Source: Rhodospirillaceae bacterium
GTDB lineage: Bacteria > Pseudomonadota > Alphaproteobacteria > Rhodospirillales > Rhodospirillaceae
Assembly (NCBI GenBank): GCA_020852595.1
Contig: JADZAK010000096.1
Location: 1 to 33,130 of the forward strand
Length of the DNA: 33,130 bases
Reading direction: 5' to 3'
A model generated the notes under the pieces. The model was not told where the DNA came from. It ran no database searches and saw only the letters and a program-made list of their open reading frames with translations. Position numbers and translations under genes: made by a program. Below are positions 6,519 to 14,842 of this stretch, piece after piece (positions within the stretch are counted from its first letter, which is position 1; every line of letters begins with the position of its first letter).

Positions 6519-8130
6519 GACCGCCACGCAGCACGAACAAGGTCACGCTCTGCGGCGGCAGGGCGATCGTGCCGTTGTTCGTGCGGACCGCGGGCTTGGC
6601 CGTCAAATTGCCGCCCGCCAGTTGCCAGACTTCGGCATCGCTCGGGCTCGAGAAATTGGCCAGATCGAGCTTGACCGGCACGGCGGCGTCGAGCTGCTTG
6701 TTGATGACCACCAGGGTCAGGGCGCCGTCCTTGCGCAAGGCGGCGAACGCCGACACCTTGTCGGGGTCGGGAGTTCGCGCCCGCACGCTGACATCGCCGA
6801 AAGCCGAATTCTTGCCGTCGTAATTGCGGTAGAGCTTGAAGGCCAGATAAGGAGGGCTGCCGGTCGGCGGCGTCGCCCAGCGCGCCGCCATATCCAGCCC
6901 CTCGCGTCCGAAGATTCCCAGGATGTCGGCCTGGGTGGTGCCGCCGTTCATGGTGTCTTCGGCGCCCCAGTTATATTCGGTAATGGCGATTGGCGTGCCG
7001 GGATAATAATAAGTGTCGACCCATTTGCGCAGGGTCGGGATCAGCGCCACCACGGCATTGATCCAGGTCGGATTCTTATAGGTGGTGTCCCACAAATCGC
7101 GCGTCGAGCGATTGCGCATCAGCTCGATGCGGGGCGAGGAGGCGTTGTCCTTGTCGTCATATTCGCCGCCCTGCGGATAATAATGCACGCTGACGACATC
7201 GACCGGCCGGCCCGCCTGCTTCCACTGCGTGAGCAGCCACGGCAGATAGTCCATGCCTTTCGTTTGGTTGATGCGGTCGGGCGCGCGGTCGTAACCGTGA
7301 TCGACGGCATGTTGCTGATCGAAACCGCTATAGCGATAGCCGTCCCAGCCCCATTCCTCCGGGGCGACAATGCGCGCCGCCGGATCGACGGATTTCACCA
7401 TGGCGGCGTAATCCCTCACCAGGTCCGCCACTTCCTGCGCATGGGCGCCGACCGGCCGCACATGGTTGTGCATGCCGTGCCAGGCGCTCGGCTCATTGTC
7501 CATTATGTAATAGCGGATTCCGTCCTTGTCGGCGGTGCCCCATCGCGCCACCAGACTGCGGATCCACTCCCGCTGATCCTCCGGGCCATCGGGCTGGGCC
7601 GCGTCGTTGGGATCGTTTCCGGTAATGGGAACGCCGTCCAGCGTCCGCCCGTTGCCGGCCTCGGCGAAGCCATGCTCGTCAAAATCCTCCTGCAAGCCGT
7701 ATTTGCCGATCGAGAAACCCGCCAGCGGCTTGCGGTCGCGGTCGAGTTTGGCCACCCAGCCGATCATCGGCACCGTCATCATCGGCTGAGCGCCCGCCTC
7801 CTTGGTCAAAGCGGCGAAGCTCTCCCCATGTTGATCGAAGATGTCCTCGCCGGCGGCGAGGCTTTCATAGAACCAGTCCCTGCCGGCGTTGCGGGCGTTG
7901 ATGCGCCAGTTATACATACTGGCGCTGTTGCCGCCCGCGCGGTTGAGCGGGACGTTCAACTCCGCGAGCTGCGCCGCGGTCGCGTAGTTGAGGCCGTAGA
8001 TCAGCGGGCTGATCGGTTTTTTGTCGGCGGCGGCATCGACCGAAACCGTCACCACGATGCTCGGCTCGGCGGCCCGGACAGGCGCGGCCAGAGCCAGCAG
8101 CACGAGCGGGAATAGCGCGCGCGGGATCAT
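6511..8130 (-). CDS. secreted glycoside hydrolase family 44 enzyme (endo-beta-1,4-glucanase/xyloglucanase-like)
   Basis: A 539-residue protein. A signal peptide (1-20, 'LFPLVLLALAAPVRA') is followed by a TIM barrel and a C-terminal beta domain. Landmarks are 'PISPLIYGLNY', 'RAGGNSASMYNW', 'YYIMDNEPSAWHG' with the acid/base E213, 'VAPEEWGWDGY', 'VVSVHYYPQGGEY' and 'ITEYNWGAED' with the nucleophile E385. The spacing of the two glutamates (172) is almost that of characterised GH44 enzymes, so it should be active on beta-1,4-glucan-type chains. AAGGAGG lies four bases before ATG 8130, which overlaps the stop of the Wzy-like gene by ATGA. Its place in the operon points to trimming or release of the locus's own polymer. 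Confidence 0.88.
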   Translation of the reverse strand: MIPRALFPLVLLALAAPVRAAEPSIVVTVSVDAAADKKPISPLIYGLNYATAAQLAELNVPLNRAGGNSASMYNWRINARNAGRDWFYESLAAGEDIFDQHGESFAALTKEAGAQPMMTVPMIGWVAKLDRDRKPLAGFSIGKYGLQEDFDEHGFAEAGNGRTLDGVPITGNDPNDAAQPDGPEDQREWIRSLVARWGTADKDGIRYYIMDNEPSAWHGMHNHVRPVGAHAQEVADLVRDYAAMVKSVDPAARIVAPEEWGWDGYRYSGFDQQHAVDHGYDRAPDRINQTKGMDYLPWLLTQWKQAGRPVDVVSVHYYPQGGEYDDKDNASSPRIELMRNRSTRDLWDTTYKNPTWINAVVALIPTLRKWVDTYYYPGTPIAITEYNWGAEDTMNGGTTQADILGIFGREGLDMAARWATPPTGSPPYLAFKLYRNYDGKNSAFGDVSVRARTPDPDKVSAFAALRKDGALTLVVINKQLDAAVPVKLDLANFSSPSDAEVWQLAGGNLTAKPAVRTNNGTIALPPQSVTLFVLRGGHG

Positions 8131-9446
8131 GCGGCCTCCTTCGGCCATTCAGCTCCATGCTGTTGCAGCCACAACCAGACATAGCCGAAAATGGCGAGGA
8201 TCACTGCGGTCTCGCCCGGCGTCAAAGTTGGGGGATAGAGGTTGGAGATCAACAGCACGTAGAGCAGATAATCCCGCAAGCTGCCGAGAAAATGGCTGTC
8301 GATGTACGGTTGCAAGGCGCGCTGATAGAAAAGCAGGCCGCGGAGTTCGTAGAACAGGAACAGCAGGGCGCCGATCACGCCGAATTCGAAAATAATGCCC
8401 AGCCATGTGATGTCGGCCAAAAAGAAGAAGTGGTCGAAGAAGGACGACAGGCTGTCGGTGCTGGTCGGGCTGATGGTGCCGACGCCGAACAGCCAGCGCA
8501 TCGCGGAAATGCCGAGGAAGCTCGAAGCCTTCAGGATGGTCTGAAAACGCATGTCGAAGCCCGTGGCCGCGCTGTCCAACAAGGCGCCGAAATAGCCGAG
8601 AGAGAGCATTACCCCCGCCGCCGTTAGGGCGGCGCCCGAGATGGCGTAGCGCAAGAAGCCGCGGGTGGCGAAGAAGCTGTTGAAGGCGATCACGCCCAGG
8701 ATGCCGACCATCAACGCTCGGGTCTTGACCAGCACCATGATCAGGACGATGCCGGCCACAACGGCCAGGAGCGAACCGAGCCTGGGTGCACGCAGAAAGC
8801 GGCGATAATAATAGAAGATCGCGATAATGCCGAAAAACATCGGCATGCGGATGCGGTTGCCGCGATGGTCGGCCGAGAACAGCGGCCCTCCCCCTTCGGG
8901 ATAGTGCTCGTTGTACCAGCTTTGCGGAATCACAGCCCAGAGGATCACCAGGCTGGCGAAGGTGATCAGGGCGCAGAGGAGAAATCCCGTCTGCAGTTCG
9001 CGCAATGTCGGCTGCAGCAGCAGCAGCAACCCCAGGAATGAGAAGAAATAGAGCATCGGCAACAGCTTCACTTCCGCCGCCACGCCGGTGAAGAAGTCTT
9101 GGTTGAAAGAGAAGATGCCGGCGAAGCTCGGCACAACCATCAACCAAAGAAAGGACAGCAGGACCTGGCGTGACATCGGCGCCATCGGATAGCGGAACAC
9201 CGCGAGCGCCAACGGCAGCGAGAGGATCGGGAAGGCTTTGGACAGGGTCCAGAGCGGCATCAGATCCTTCATGTAATGGAAGATCTGGCCGAACATCGGC
9301 AATGTCGCCAGCAGGATGACGAGCACCCCGGCGCGCGACGGCGTCAGGTCGGCATCCGCCGGAATCGCCGCCCGTTCGTCCGTGCGGAGCGCGCCGGCCT
9401 CGTCCCATGATTGGGGAGGAAGGGGATCGGCGGCTATCGGGCTCAC
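8127..9446 (-). CDS. Wzy-like / O-antigen ligase-type membrane polymerase
   Basis: A 439-residue membrane protein with about 11-12 hydrophobic helices and a long periplasmic loop (about 165-195, 'IPQSWYNEHYPEGGGPLFSADHRGNRIRMPMF'), the layout of Wzy and O-antigen ligase-like proteins. In this fold, arginines and histidines of the large loops take part in polymer transfer; R and H residues are present in this loop. Primary sequence is poorly conserved in the family, so the call rests on topology and context. The start overlaps the exporter gene by ATGA (9443-9446), and the stop overlaps the GH44 start. It would join repeat units in the periplasm. Confidence 0.82.
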   Translation of the reverse strand: MSPIAADPLPPQSWDEAGALRTDERAAIPADADLTPSRAGVLVILLATLPMFGQIFHYMKDLMPLWTLSKAFPILSLPLALAVFRYPMAPMSRQVLLSFLWLMVVPSFAGIFSFNQDFFTGVAAEVKLLPMLYFFSFLGLLLLLQPTLRELQTGFLLCALITFASLVILWAVIPQSWYNEHYPEGGGPLFSADHRGNRIRMPMFFGIIAIFYYYRRFLRAPRLGSLLAVVAGIVLIMVLVKTRALMVGILGVIAFNSFFATRGFLRYAISGAALTAAGVMLSLGYFGALLDSAATGFDMRFQTILKASSFLGISAMRWLFGVGTISPTSTDSLSSFFDHFFFLADITWLGIIFEFGVIGALLFLFYELRGLLFYQRALQPYIDSHFLGSLRDYLLYVLLISNLYPPTLTPGETAVILAIFGYVWLWLQQHGAEWPKEAA

Positions 9447-10171
9447 TGCGGTTGGACGAACGCGCTAGGGTTCTGATTGTTGATCGTGTAGCTGAAGCCG
9501 CGTTGGAAGGGCAGGATCTTGTTGATGTATTGGTCGACCCACAGATTGGCTTCGGCGATGGAGGTCTTGGGAATGAAAATGCTGTCCAGAGGCCGCAGCG
9601 CGATCGCCTGCGCCTCGTCGCCGGTATGAATCAGTTTGTTGAGATCGACCACCTTTAGCAACGGTTTGCCGTTCGGGCCCCGCCGGATGATGACCGCCGA
9701 GCTGGTGCGTGCCGTGTCGAGCGCGCCGCCCGCCGCGATCACGGCCTGCAGCGGATCCATCTTGTTCTGGAGCGCAATTGGCCCCGGCTGCTTGACCTCG
9801 CCGCCGACATAGACCACCTGGGCATAACGCCGGATGCTGATCGATACCGACGGGTTGCGCGCGATCTTGCGCTCGGTGAGCGCCTGCGAGATGGCTTCCT
9901 CGACCTGGGTCGAAGTCTTGCCCGCGGTCGAGATGGTTCCGGCCACCGGCAAAGTAAAGTTGCTGTCGGGTCCAATCGGCCCTTCGTAATTCAATTCTGA
10001 GTTGAATGGAAATACCACCGAAAGCTCGTCGCCCGGACCGACGATATAGGACGGTGGAAAATCGGCCACCGCATCGAAGGCCTCGGGTTGCTGAAAGCGA
10101 GGCGCGACTTCAGCGCAGGCGGCAAGGAAAAACGCCGAGATGATCGCCGTGGTACGGAAAAAACCCTTCAT
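9443..10171 (-). CDS. Wza-like outer-membrane polysaccharide export lipoprotein
   Basis: A 242-residue lipoprotein. The signal ends in the lipobox 'FLAAC' with C19 as the lipidated residue. It is followed by a Poly_export domain ('PPSYIVGPGDELSVVFPFNSEL', 'GPDSNFTLPVAGTISTAGKT', 'NPSVSISIRRY') and an SLBB domain ('VYVGGEVKQPGPIAL', 'LQAVIAAGGAL', 'LRPLDSIFIPK'). The protein would form the outer-membrane or periplasmic export channel. It is the first gene of the leftward operon and diverges from the Wzz-like gene across 157 bases, so the exporter and its co-polymerase probably share a control region. Confidence 0.93.
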   Translation of the reverse strand: MKGFFRTTAIISAFFLAACAEVAPRFQQPEAFDAVADFPPSYIVGPGDELSVVFPFNSELNYEGPIGPDSNFTLPVAGTISTAGKTSTQVEEAISQALTERKIARNPSVSISIRRYAQVVYVGGEVKQPGPIALQNKMDPLQAVIAAGGALDTARTSSAVIIRRGPNGKPLLKVVDLNKLIHTGDEAQAIALRPLDSIFIPKTSIAEANLWVDQYINKILPFQRGFSYTINNQNPSAFVQPQ

Positions 10172-10193
10172 GGCGAAAACCTAACGAGAGATG

Positions 10194-10210
10194 CTTTATT
10201 TTCAATAAAG
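10194..10210. promoter_or_regulatory. inverted repeat in the divergent exporter/co-polymerase promoter region
   Basis: CTTTATT-ttc-AATAAAG gives perfect 7-base arms, 22 bases upstream of the exporter start. It is either an operator or a 5'-leader hairpin of the leftward operon. The intergenic region 10172-10328 contains no gene and must serve both polysaccharide operons. I could not assign promoter boxes. Confidence 0.45.
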
Positions 10211-10328
10211 ATCGATTTCGATCCAGTTCATACATGCTTTTTCAATAACTCGGGGCTTACGGTCAACGCAATCAGCTGTCCTATGAAACACGACGGCTTT
10301 AAGTGGTCCGAGCGAAAATTAAGTAACG

Positions 10329-12599
10329 ATGCTTGTTTCTCCCAAGAGCATGACCGCAGGCGGCACTAGCCTCGCCCCGCTGCGCTTTTCCATGCGCGAT
10401 TTCCTCAATACCGCTTTTTATTACCGCTGGACGGCGGTCGCCGCGCTCGCCGCGACTCTCGTGATCGGATGCCTGCTCGCCCTCCTGGTGCCCCCCTCCT
10501 ACCGCGCCGAGGCACGCCTGCTGACGCTGTATGCGGGCTACTACAATATGCAGATCGACGCCACGGGAATTGGCGGCGCCGGTGGATTGCCGGGTTTCGA
10601 AACGGGCGGGATCGCCAACGTCGAATCGCAGATTCTCGCCAGTCCGGAACTTCACCGCGCCGTCGTGCAGGAAGAACTGGGGCCGGACGCGGGCGAAGAG
10701 GCGCTCGACCGCGCCGTGCGCCGTCTCGAAAACCGTTTGTCGATCGAGAAGGTTGAAACCGCCAATGTCATCCAGCTGTCCTATCGCGACAGCGACCCGG
10801 TCAAGGCGTCGAAAACCCTCGAGCGGCTGATAGACCACTATTTCCGCCAGCGCGCCGGCGTCTTTACCGAAGGCCGCGTAGGCTTTCTGGTCCAGCAGCG
10901 GGATCGGGTTCGGGGCCAGCTCGACAAGGCAAATGCCCAACTGATCGCTTTCCAGCGCAGCCGCGATGCCGTCGATGTCGAGGCGCAGATCGCCAGCGCC
11001 GTGGCGTTGAACTCCCTCTTGAAGCAGCGCGGGATGGAGAACGATGCGTCGCTGGCGCAGGACAAGAGCACGCTGGAAAAGCTGAAGACAGAGGCGGCGA
11101 CGGTTCCCGCCACAATCGAGCTGTACGAGGACAATACCGAGGCGGCGCGCGCCATCGGCACCATGCAGCTAACCCTGTTGCAGCTTCAGGCGCGGCGGGC
11201 CGATCTGGCGGCGCGCTATATGGCAGAATCGCCTTTCGTGACGCAGGTCGACGATCAGATCGCCGACTTGGAAAAAGAAATCGAGAAACAGAAATCCTCG
11301 GTGGTCAACGCCGTTCGCCGTGGCCGCAACAGCTATTACGATACGGTGCAGGACCGCATCACGCGCCTGAGCGCGGACGTCGCCGGCCAGCAGGAGCGCA
11401 AGCAGACCCTCGACGATCAGATCAAGGAAGCCGGCGATCATTTTCAATCTCTGATCACAACCGCCAATCAGTTGCGCCGTCTGGAAATCGACCGCGACCT
11501 GCTGGCCGACAGCTTCAGGGGCTTCTCGCGCGAGGTCGAACAGGCCCGCATCCAGCAGAACCAGGCCGATACCTCGAGCAGCAGCAATGTCAGGATCATC
11601 CAGGCGCCGGCGCCGCCCACCCAGCGCAGCAATCCGCCGATCCTGTTCCTGGCCGCCGCATTGGTGGTCGGGATCATGATCGCCGCGATTTCAATGCTGG
11701 TGCGCACCTCTCTGCGCGAAACCTTTCTGAGCCCGGAAGAGGCCGAGCGCTCGCTGGCCCTGCCCGTGCTCTTTGCGCCGCTCCATTCCGCCGAGCCGCC
11801 GCAGATGGTGCGGGAACTCAAACAGACGCTGCGCCAGATACGGGCCCTGCGCCTGTTTCTCTCGCCGCCGGAGCCTGCGCCGCCGGAACCTGTGTCGCCG
11901 GAATCTGTGCCCTCGGAACCGGCACCGCAGCCGCGCCGTATGCCACGCGCCGAACTGGGCCGCATGGTGGCCGCCATCAACACCAGCGCCTCGGGGACCG
12001 ACAAATCCTCGCGCGTCGTGCTGCTGCTCTCCTCGCGCGACGATGACGGGCTCGACACGGTGGCCCTGGCTCTGATCGAGGAACTGGAACGCCGTTCGAC
12101 CCGCCCGGTGCTTATTCTCGATCTGACGCAGAAGGACGATCTTTACGGACAGCCCGGCGAAGACGGCCTGTTGGCGTGGCCGGGCGAGACAGGGCTCGCG
12201 CCGTCCTGGCGCGCCGCCGCAGTCGCTCCCGCCAGCAGTGCCGAAGCGGAGACGACCTTCGATTTCCACCCGGTCGAGAACCATTATATCGTCGTGGGCC
12301 GGCTCAAATCCGGCGCCAGACTTCCCCGCGGGCGCCAGAGCGCCTACCTGTTCGACCTCCTGCGCCGCGAGCATGACTACATCGTCCTGCGCGTTCCGCC
12401 GGTCGGCCGGTCCTTCGACGGCATCGAAGCGGCGATCCTGGCGGACGCGACCGTGCTGGGCGTGCGGGCCGAAGCCACCCGCAAGCCGGTCGCGCTGCAG
12501 ATGAAGGCGCAGGTGATCGACACCGGCGGGCGCATCGTCGGCGTGGCGATGACCGGCCGGCGCAGCTATATCCCCGCCTACGTCTATCGCTTCCTCTAA
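10329..12599 (+). CDS. Wzz/GumC-like polysaccharide co-polymerase fused to a P-loop-less BY-kinase-like domain
   Basis: A 756-residue inner-membrane protein with TM1 at about 35-54, a Wzz domain, a long coiled-coil region (about 185-410), TM2 at about 437-457, a Pro/Glu linker (512-536) and a cytoplasmic Rossmann-like domain (about 560-756). The position of the Walker A motif reads 'VVLLLSSRDDDGLDTVALAL', with no GxxxxGK(S/T), while a Walker A'-like 'PVLILDLT' remains. It therefore should not act as an ATP-dependent tyrosine kinase. The extreme C-terminus 'SYIPAYVYRFL' holds three tyrosines. It would set chain length and bridge to the exporter. ATG 10329 has no clear ribosome site; ATG 10350 is an alternative. 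Confidence 0.88.
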   Translation: MLVSPKSMTAGGTSLAPLRFSMRDFLNTAFYYRWTAVAALAATLVIGCLLALLVPPSYRAEARLLTLYAGYYNMQIDATGIGGAGGLPGFETGGIANVESQILASPELHRAVVQEELGPDAGEEALDRAVRRLENRLSIEKVETANVIQLSYRDSDPVKASKTLERLIDHYFRQRAGVFTEGRVGFLVQQRDRVRGQLDKANAQLIAFQRSRDAVDVEAQIASAVALNSLLKQRGMENDASLAQDKSTLEKLKTEAATVPATIELYEDNTEAARAIGTMQLTLLQLQARRADLAARYMAESPFVTQVDDQIADLEKEIEKQKSSVVNAVRRGRNSYYDTVQDRITRLSADVAGQQERKQTLDDQIKEAGDHFQSLITTANQLRRLEIDRDLLADSFRGFSREVEQARIQQNQADTSSSSNVRIIQAPAPPTQRSNPPILFLAAALVVGIMIAAISMLVRTSLRETFLSPEEAERSLALPVLFAPLHSAEPPQMVRELKQTLRQIRALRLFLSPPEPAPPEPVSPESVPSEPAPQPRRMPRAELGRMVAAINTSASGTDKSSRVVLLLSSRDDDGLDTVALALIEELERRSTRPVLILDLTQKDDLYGQPGEDGLLAWPGETGLAPSWRAAAVAPASSAEAETTFDFHPVENHYIVVGRLKSGARLPRGRQSAYLFDLLRREHDYIVLRVPPVGRSFDGIEAAILADATVLGVRAEATRKPVALQMKAQVIDTGGRIVGVAMTGRRSYIPAYVYRFL

Positions 12600-12620
12600 G
12601 GGCGTGCAGTTCGATCAGCC

Positions 12621-13601
12621 ATGAACAAGATCAGCGCCATCCTGCCGGTCAAGACAAGAGGCCGGCACTATGCCGACAATATCGGGCGTTGCGACATTCT
12701 CTTTTCGTCGCTGCGGCATTTCACCTCGCCGTCGACCTTCGACAAGATCGTGATCATGGTCCCCCATGACGAATTCGAGGACGTCCGGGGCTATGCCAAA
12801 GCCTGGTCGGATTTTCCGGTCGAGGTCGTCGACGAATCTCTGCACATGGCCGCTTTCCGCGATTTTATGCAGCCGCATCAGGTTCGCCCCTGGCATCGCC
12901 AGCAGATCATCAAGCTTTACACCCCGGCGCTGATCGAGACCGAATACTTCATCGTGTTCGACCCCGACGTTTTTGCCGTCCATCGGTTCGATGCCGACAC
13001 GCTCATCCCCGGCGGACGCGCCTTGACCTATCCGCAGCCGCGCATGCGCGAGCCGGATTTCTGGCGCCCCTCGTCGCGGCTCTTGCAGCAGGATCCTCAT
13101 CTCGACCGCGACGGGATCTGGTGGACGCCGGCGATTCTGTCTTCGACCCTGTGCCGCAGCCTGCACCGGCGCCTGGAGGAACTGCATCATCAGGATTGGA
13201 TGCGGGTCCTCTTGTCGAACTACACGATCAATTGGACCGAATATACGCTTTACTGGCTCAACGCCGAGCGTGAAGGCCTCATCGACCGGTATCATGCGGT
13301 GTCGCCGCCGGGACAGCGTTCGGTACATGCGTCGGACAGCGTATGGTTTGCCGGCAAGGACGGGCGGAATCTCGACGAGTGGCAAGCGGAGCATCATTTT
13401 TCCGAAAAGGCCGACGGCCTGTTCGCGGTGGTGCAAAGCAACACGTTCATCTCGCCGGCACGCGTGGCCGAGAAACTGCGGCCTTTCTTCCCCATCACTA
13501 TCCAGCCCTATGAACGGCATCAGAGTTTGTCCCTGAAGGCGCGCGAGCTGTATTCCGCCGTCATGCGGCGGGCCCTCAACAAGGTGCGAGGAGGCCGGTG
13601 A
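12621..13601 (+). CDS. DUF6492-type putative glycosyltransferase
   Basis: A 326-residue cytosolic protein with a GT-A-like layout: an N-terminal beta strand 'KISAILPVKTRG', a conserved 'RPWHRQQIIKLY' block (89-100) and an acidic 'IVFDPDVFAV' motif with D114/D116 in the position of a metal- and nucleotide-sugar-binding DxD. It resembles the DUF6492 family, which occurs in polysaccharide loci and is presumed to transfer sugars. The donor and linkage are unknown. The gene starts 21 bases after the co-polymerase gene and its stop shares a base with the next start (TGATG), so it is inside one operon. Confidence 0.75.
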   Translation: MNKISAILPVKTRGRHYADNIGRCDILFSSLRHFTSPSTFDKIVIMVPHDEFEDVRGYAKAWSDFPVEVVDESLHMAAFRDFMQPHQVRPWHRQQIIKLYTPALIETEYFIVFDPDVFAVHRFDADTLIPGGRALTYPQPRMREPDFWRPSSRLLQQDPHLDRDGIWWTPAILSSTLCRSLHRRLEELHHQDWMRVLLSNYTINWTEYTLYWLNAEREGLIDRYHAVSPPGQRSVHASDSVWFAGKDGRNLDEWQAEHHFSEKADGLFAVVQSNTFISPARVAEKLRPFFPITIQPYERHQSLSLKARELYSAVMRRALNKVRGGR

Positions 13602-14023
13602 TGCGGCTTCTTCTTCCGGCATTGCTCGCCCTGCTGATGACGGCGCCTGTCAATTCATGGGGACAGGGCACCACCATACGCCGGGCGATGCATATCTGGG
13701 CCGGGCCGTTGCACCGGGACTATCTCGGCTGTCTCAATTGCGACAGGCTGGATGTTTCGTCGGTGTTCAACACCTATGGTGCGATGGGTTGGGACAATAA
13801 TTACATCGCTCATAGCCGCTTCGCCCGCTACCTCGCGGCGCATGACCGCTACTCGGCGTGCGACGCCCATGCCGCCGACCCGCCGATCTTGAAGGATACG
13901 TCTTTGACCCGTTACGGGGTGCTGAACGTGTCCGACACGCGCGCCGACAGCATCTGCGGTCCGCGCGGCGCGCCGGATATCTGCAAAACCCTCAAAGCGA
14001 CCTGCACGAAGGCCAATCCGTGA
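13601..14023 (+). CDS. small secreted cysteine-containing protein of unknown function
   Basis: A 140-residue protein with a signal peptide (hydrophobic core 3-15, likely cleavage near WGQG). The mature part carries 'GCLNC' and further cysteines in 'YSACDAHAADPPIL', 'DSICGPRGAPDICKT' and 'KATC'. The 'GCLNCDRLDVSSVFNTYGAMG' and 'YSACxxxAxxPP' stretches resemble a small repeat-like domain found in secreted bacterial proteins of unknown role; this is a memory-based match. I chose ATG 13601 over GTG 13598 because GAGGAGG (13588-13594) is spaced correctly. It overlaps both neighbours, so it belongs to the polysaccharide operon, where a second small secreted Cys protein also exists at 4837-5223. Confidence 0.75.
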   Translation: MRLLLPALLALLMTAPVNSWGQGTTIRRAMHIWAGPLHRDYLGCLNCDRLDVSSVFNTYGAMGWDNNYIAHSRFARYLAAHDRYSACDAHAADPPILKDTSLTRYGVLNVSDTRADSICGPRGAPDICKTLKATCTKANP

Positions 14024-14757
14024 GCGGCCGGCGGATTTTTGGCCTCAGCATCAGTGCGCTGACGGCCGCCCAGATCGCCGACAAGGTCGTCGACGAGCCG
14101 CCGCCCGGCGGCGGGCTGGGTTTGATCGTGACTCCCAATATCCAGCATGTCGCGCTGTTGCACGGCAATCCCGCCTTTCGGCGGGCCTACGGCCACGCCG
14201 CGGAAATCGTCTGCGACGGTTTTCCGGTTCATTACTATGCCAGGCTGCGCGGCGCTCCCTCACCGGGTCGGGTGACAGGATGCGATATCGCCATGGACAT
14301 CATGCGCCGCCGCTCCTTTCCCGCGCAGCATCGCTTTTTCTTCGTCGTCGATAACGAGGCCGCCGCCGCCGCGATCCGCGCCTGGGCGGAGGAACGCGGC
14401 CTCGCCAGCCAGACAGCGGTGCCGGAGTTTGGCTTCGAGACAGACGCCGCACGCAGCGACGCGCTGGTCGAGGCGATCCGCGCGCATCGCACGACCATTC
14501 TGTTCATGGGGCTCGGCGCGCCAAAGAGTGAAATCTTCATCGACGCATACCGCGACCGCCTGCCGGCTTGCTGGGCGCTGTGTGTCGGCCAGGCGGTGAA
14601 GATGGCGTTGGGACTAACCCCAACTCCGCCACGCCTGGTCAAGGCGCTCAATCTCGAATGGGCGTGGCGCGTGATCCTGGAGCCGCGCCGCATGATCGGG
14701 CGTTACGTTTATTCGGCGGGCGGATTTCTCGCCGCCGTGGCGCGGGATTTACGATGA
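14020..14757 (+). CDS. WecG/TagA/CpsF family glycosyltransferase (GT26)
   Basis: A 245-residue protein that would add a sugar to the lipid-linked primer made by the priming transferase. Family landmarks are 'LIVTPNIQHVALLHGNPAFRRAY', the 'CDGFPV' block with D66, 'GRVTGCDIAMDI', 'ILFMGLGAPKSEIFI' and the tail 'LNLEWAWRVILEPRRMIGRY'. The segment that is usually a glycine-rich 'VGxxFDxxAG' reads 'CVGQAVKMALG', somewhat divergent. The start is GTG 14020, which overlaps the previous stop (GTGA) and has aagg about 8 bases upstream; the frame is open further left, but that part is antisense-like to homology. It is the last gene of the rightward operon. Confidence 0.9.
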   Translation: MSGRRIFGLSISALTAAQIADKVVDEPPPGGGLGLIVTPNIQHVALLHGNPAFRRAYGHAAEIVCDGFPVHYYARLRGAPSPGRVTGCDIAMDIMRRRSFPAQHRFFFVVDNEAAAAAIRAWAEERGLASQTAVPEFGFETDAARSDALVEAIRAHRTTILFMGLGAPKSEIFIDAYRDRLPACWALCVGQAVKMALGLTPTPPRLVKALNLEWAWRVILEPRRMIGRYVYSAGGFLAAVARDLR

Positions 14758-14798
14758 GCCGACCTTCGGCCGCGGAAGTTCCGCCATCTCTTCGGCGG

Positions 14799-14830
14799 AA
14801 AAAAACAGGGGGCCTCTCGGCCACCTGTTT
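14799..14830 (-). terminator. rho-independent terminator of the VOC-protein gene
   Basis: Read on the minus strand, an 11-pair stem with one mismatch (14803-14814 with 14819-14830, loop tctc) is followed by a run of seven T. It begins 13 bases after the VOC stop codon. A second stem, TTCCGCC-GGCGGAA (14779-14800), adjoins on the left but has no T-run for the rightward GT26 gene. Confidence 0.85.
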
Positions 14831-14842
14831 CGTCTCAGCGTC

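Noticed and set aside
6484-8115. Rightward open frame of 543 codons
   Set aside because: It is antisense to the GH44 gene, whose catalytic motifs are intact. The product has the low-complexity His/Arg/Gly composition of a shadow.
8149-9408. Leftward alternative frame of 419 codons inside the Wzy-like gene
   Set aside because: It is on the same strand but in another frame, with Arg/His-rich low-complexity translation. The membrane-protein frame is coupled to both neighbours.
14779-14800. TTCCGCC/GGCGGAA stem as terminator of the GT26 gene
   Set aside because: Rightward it is followed by A, not T. It lies 22 bases past the stop but lacks the required T-run.
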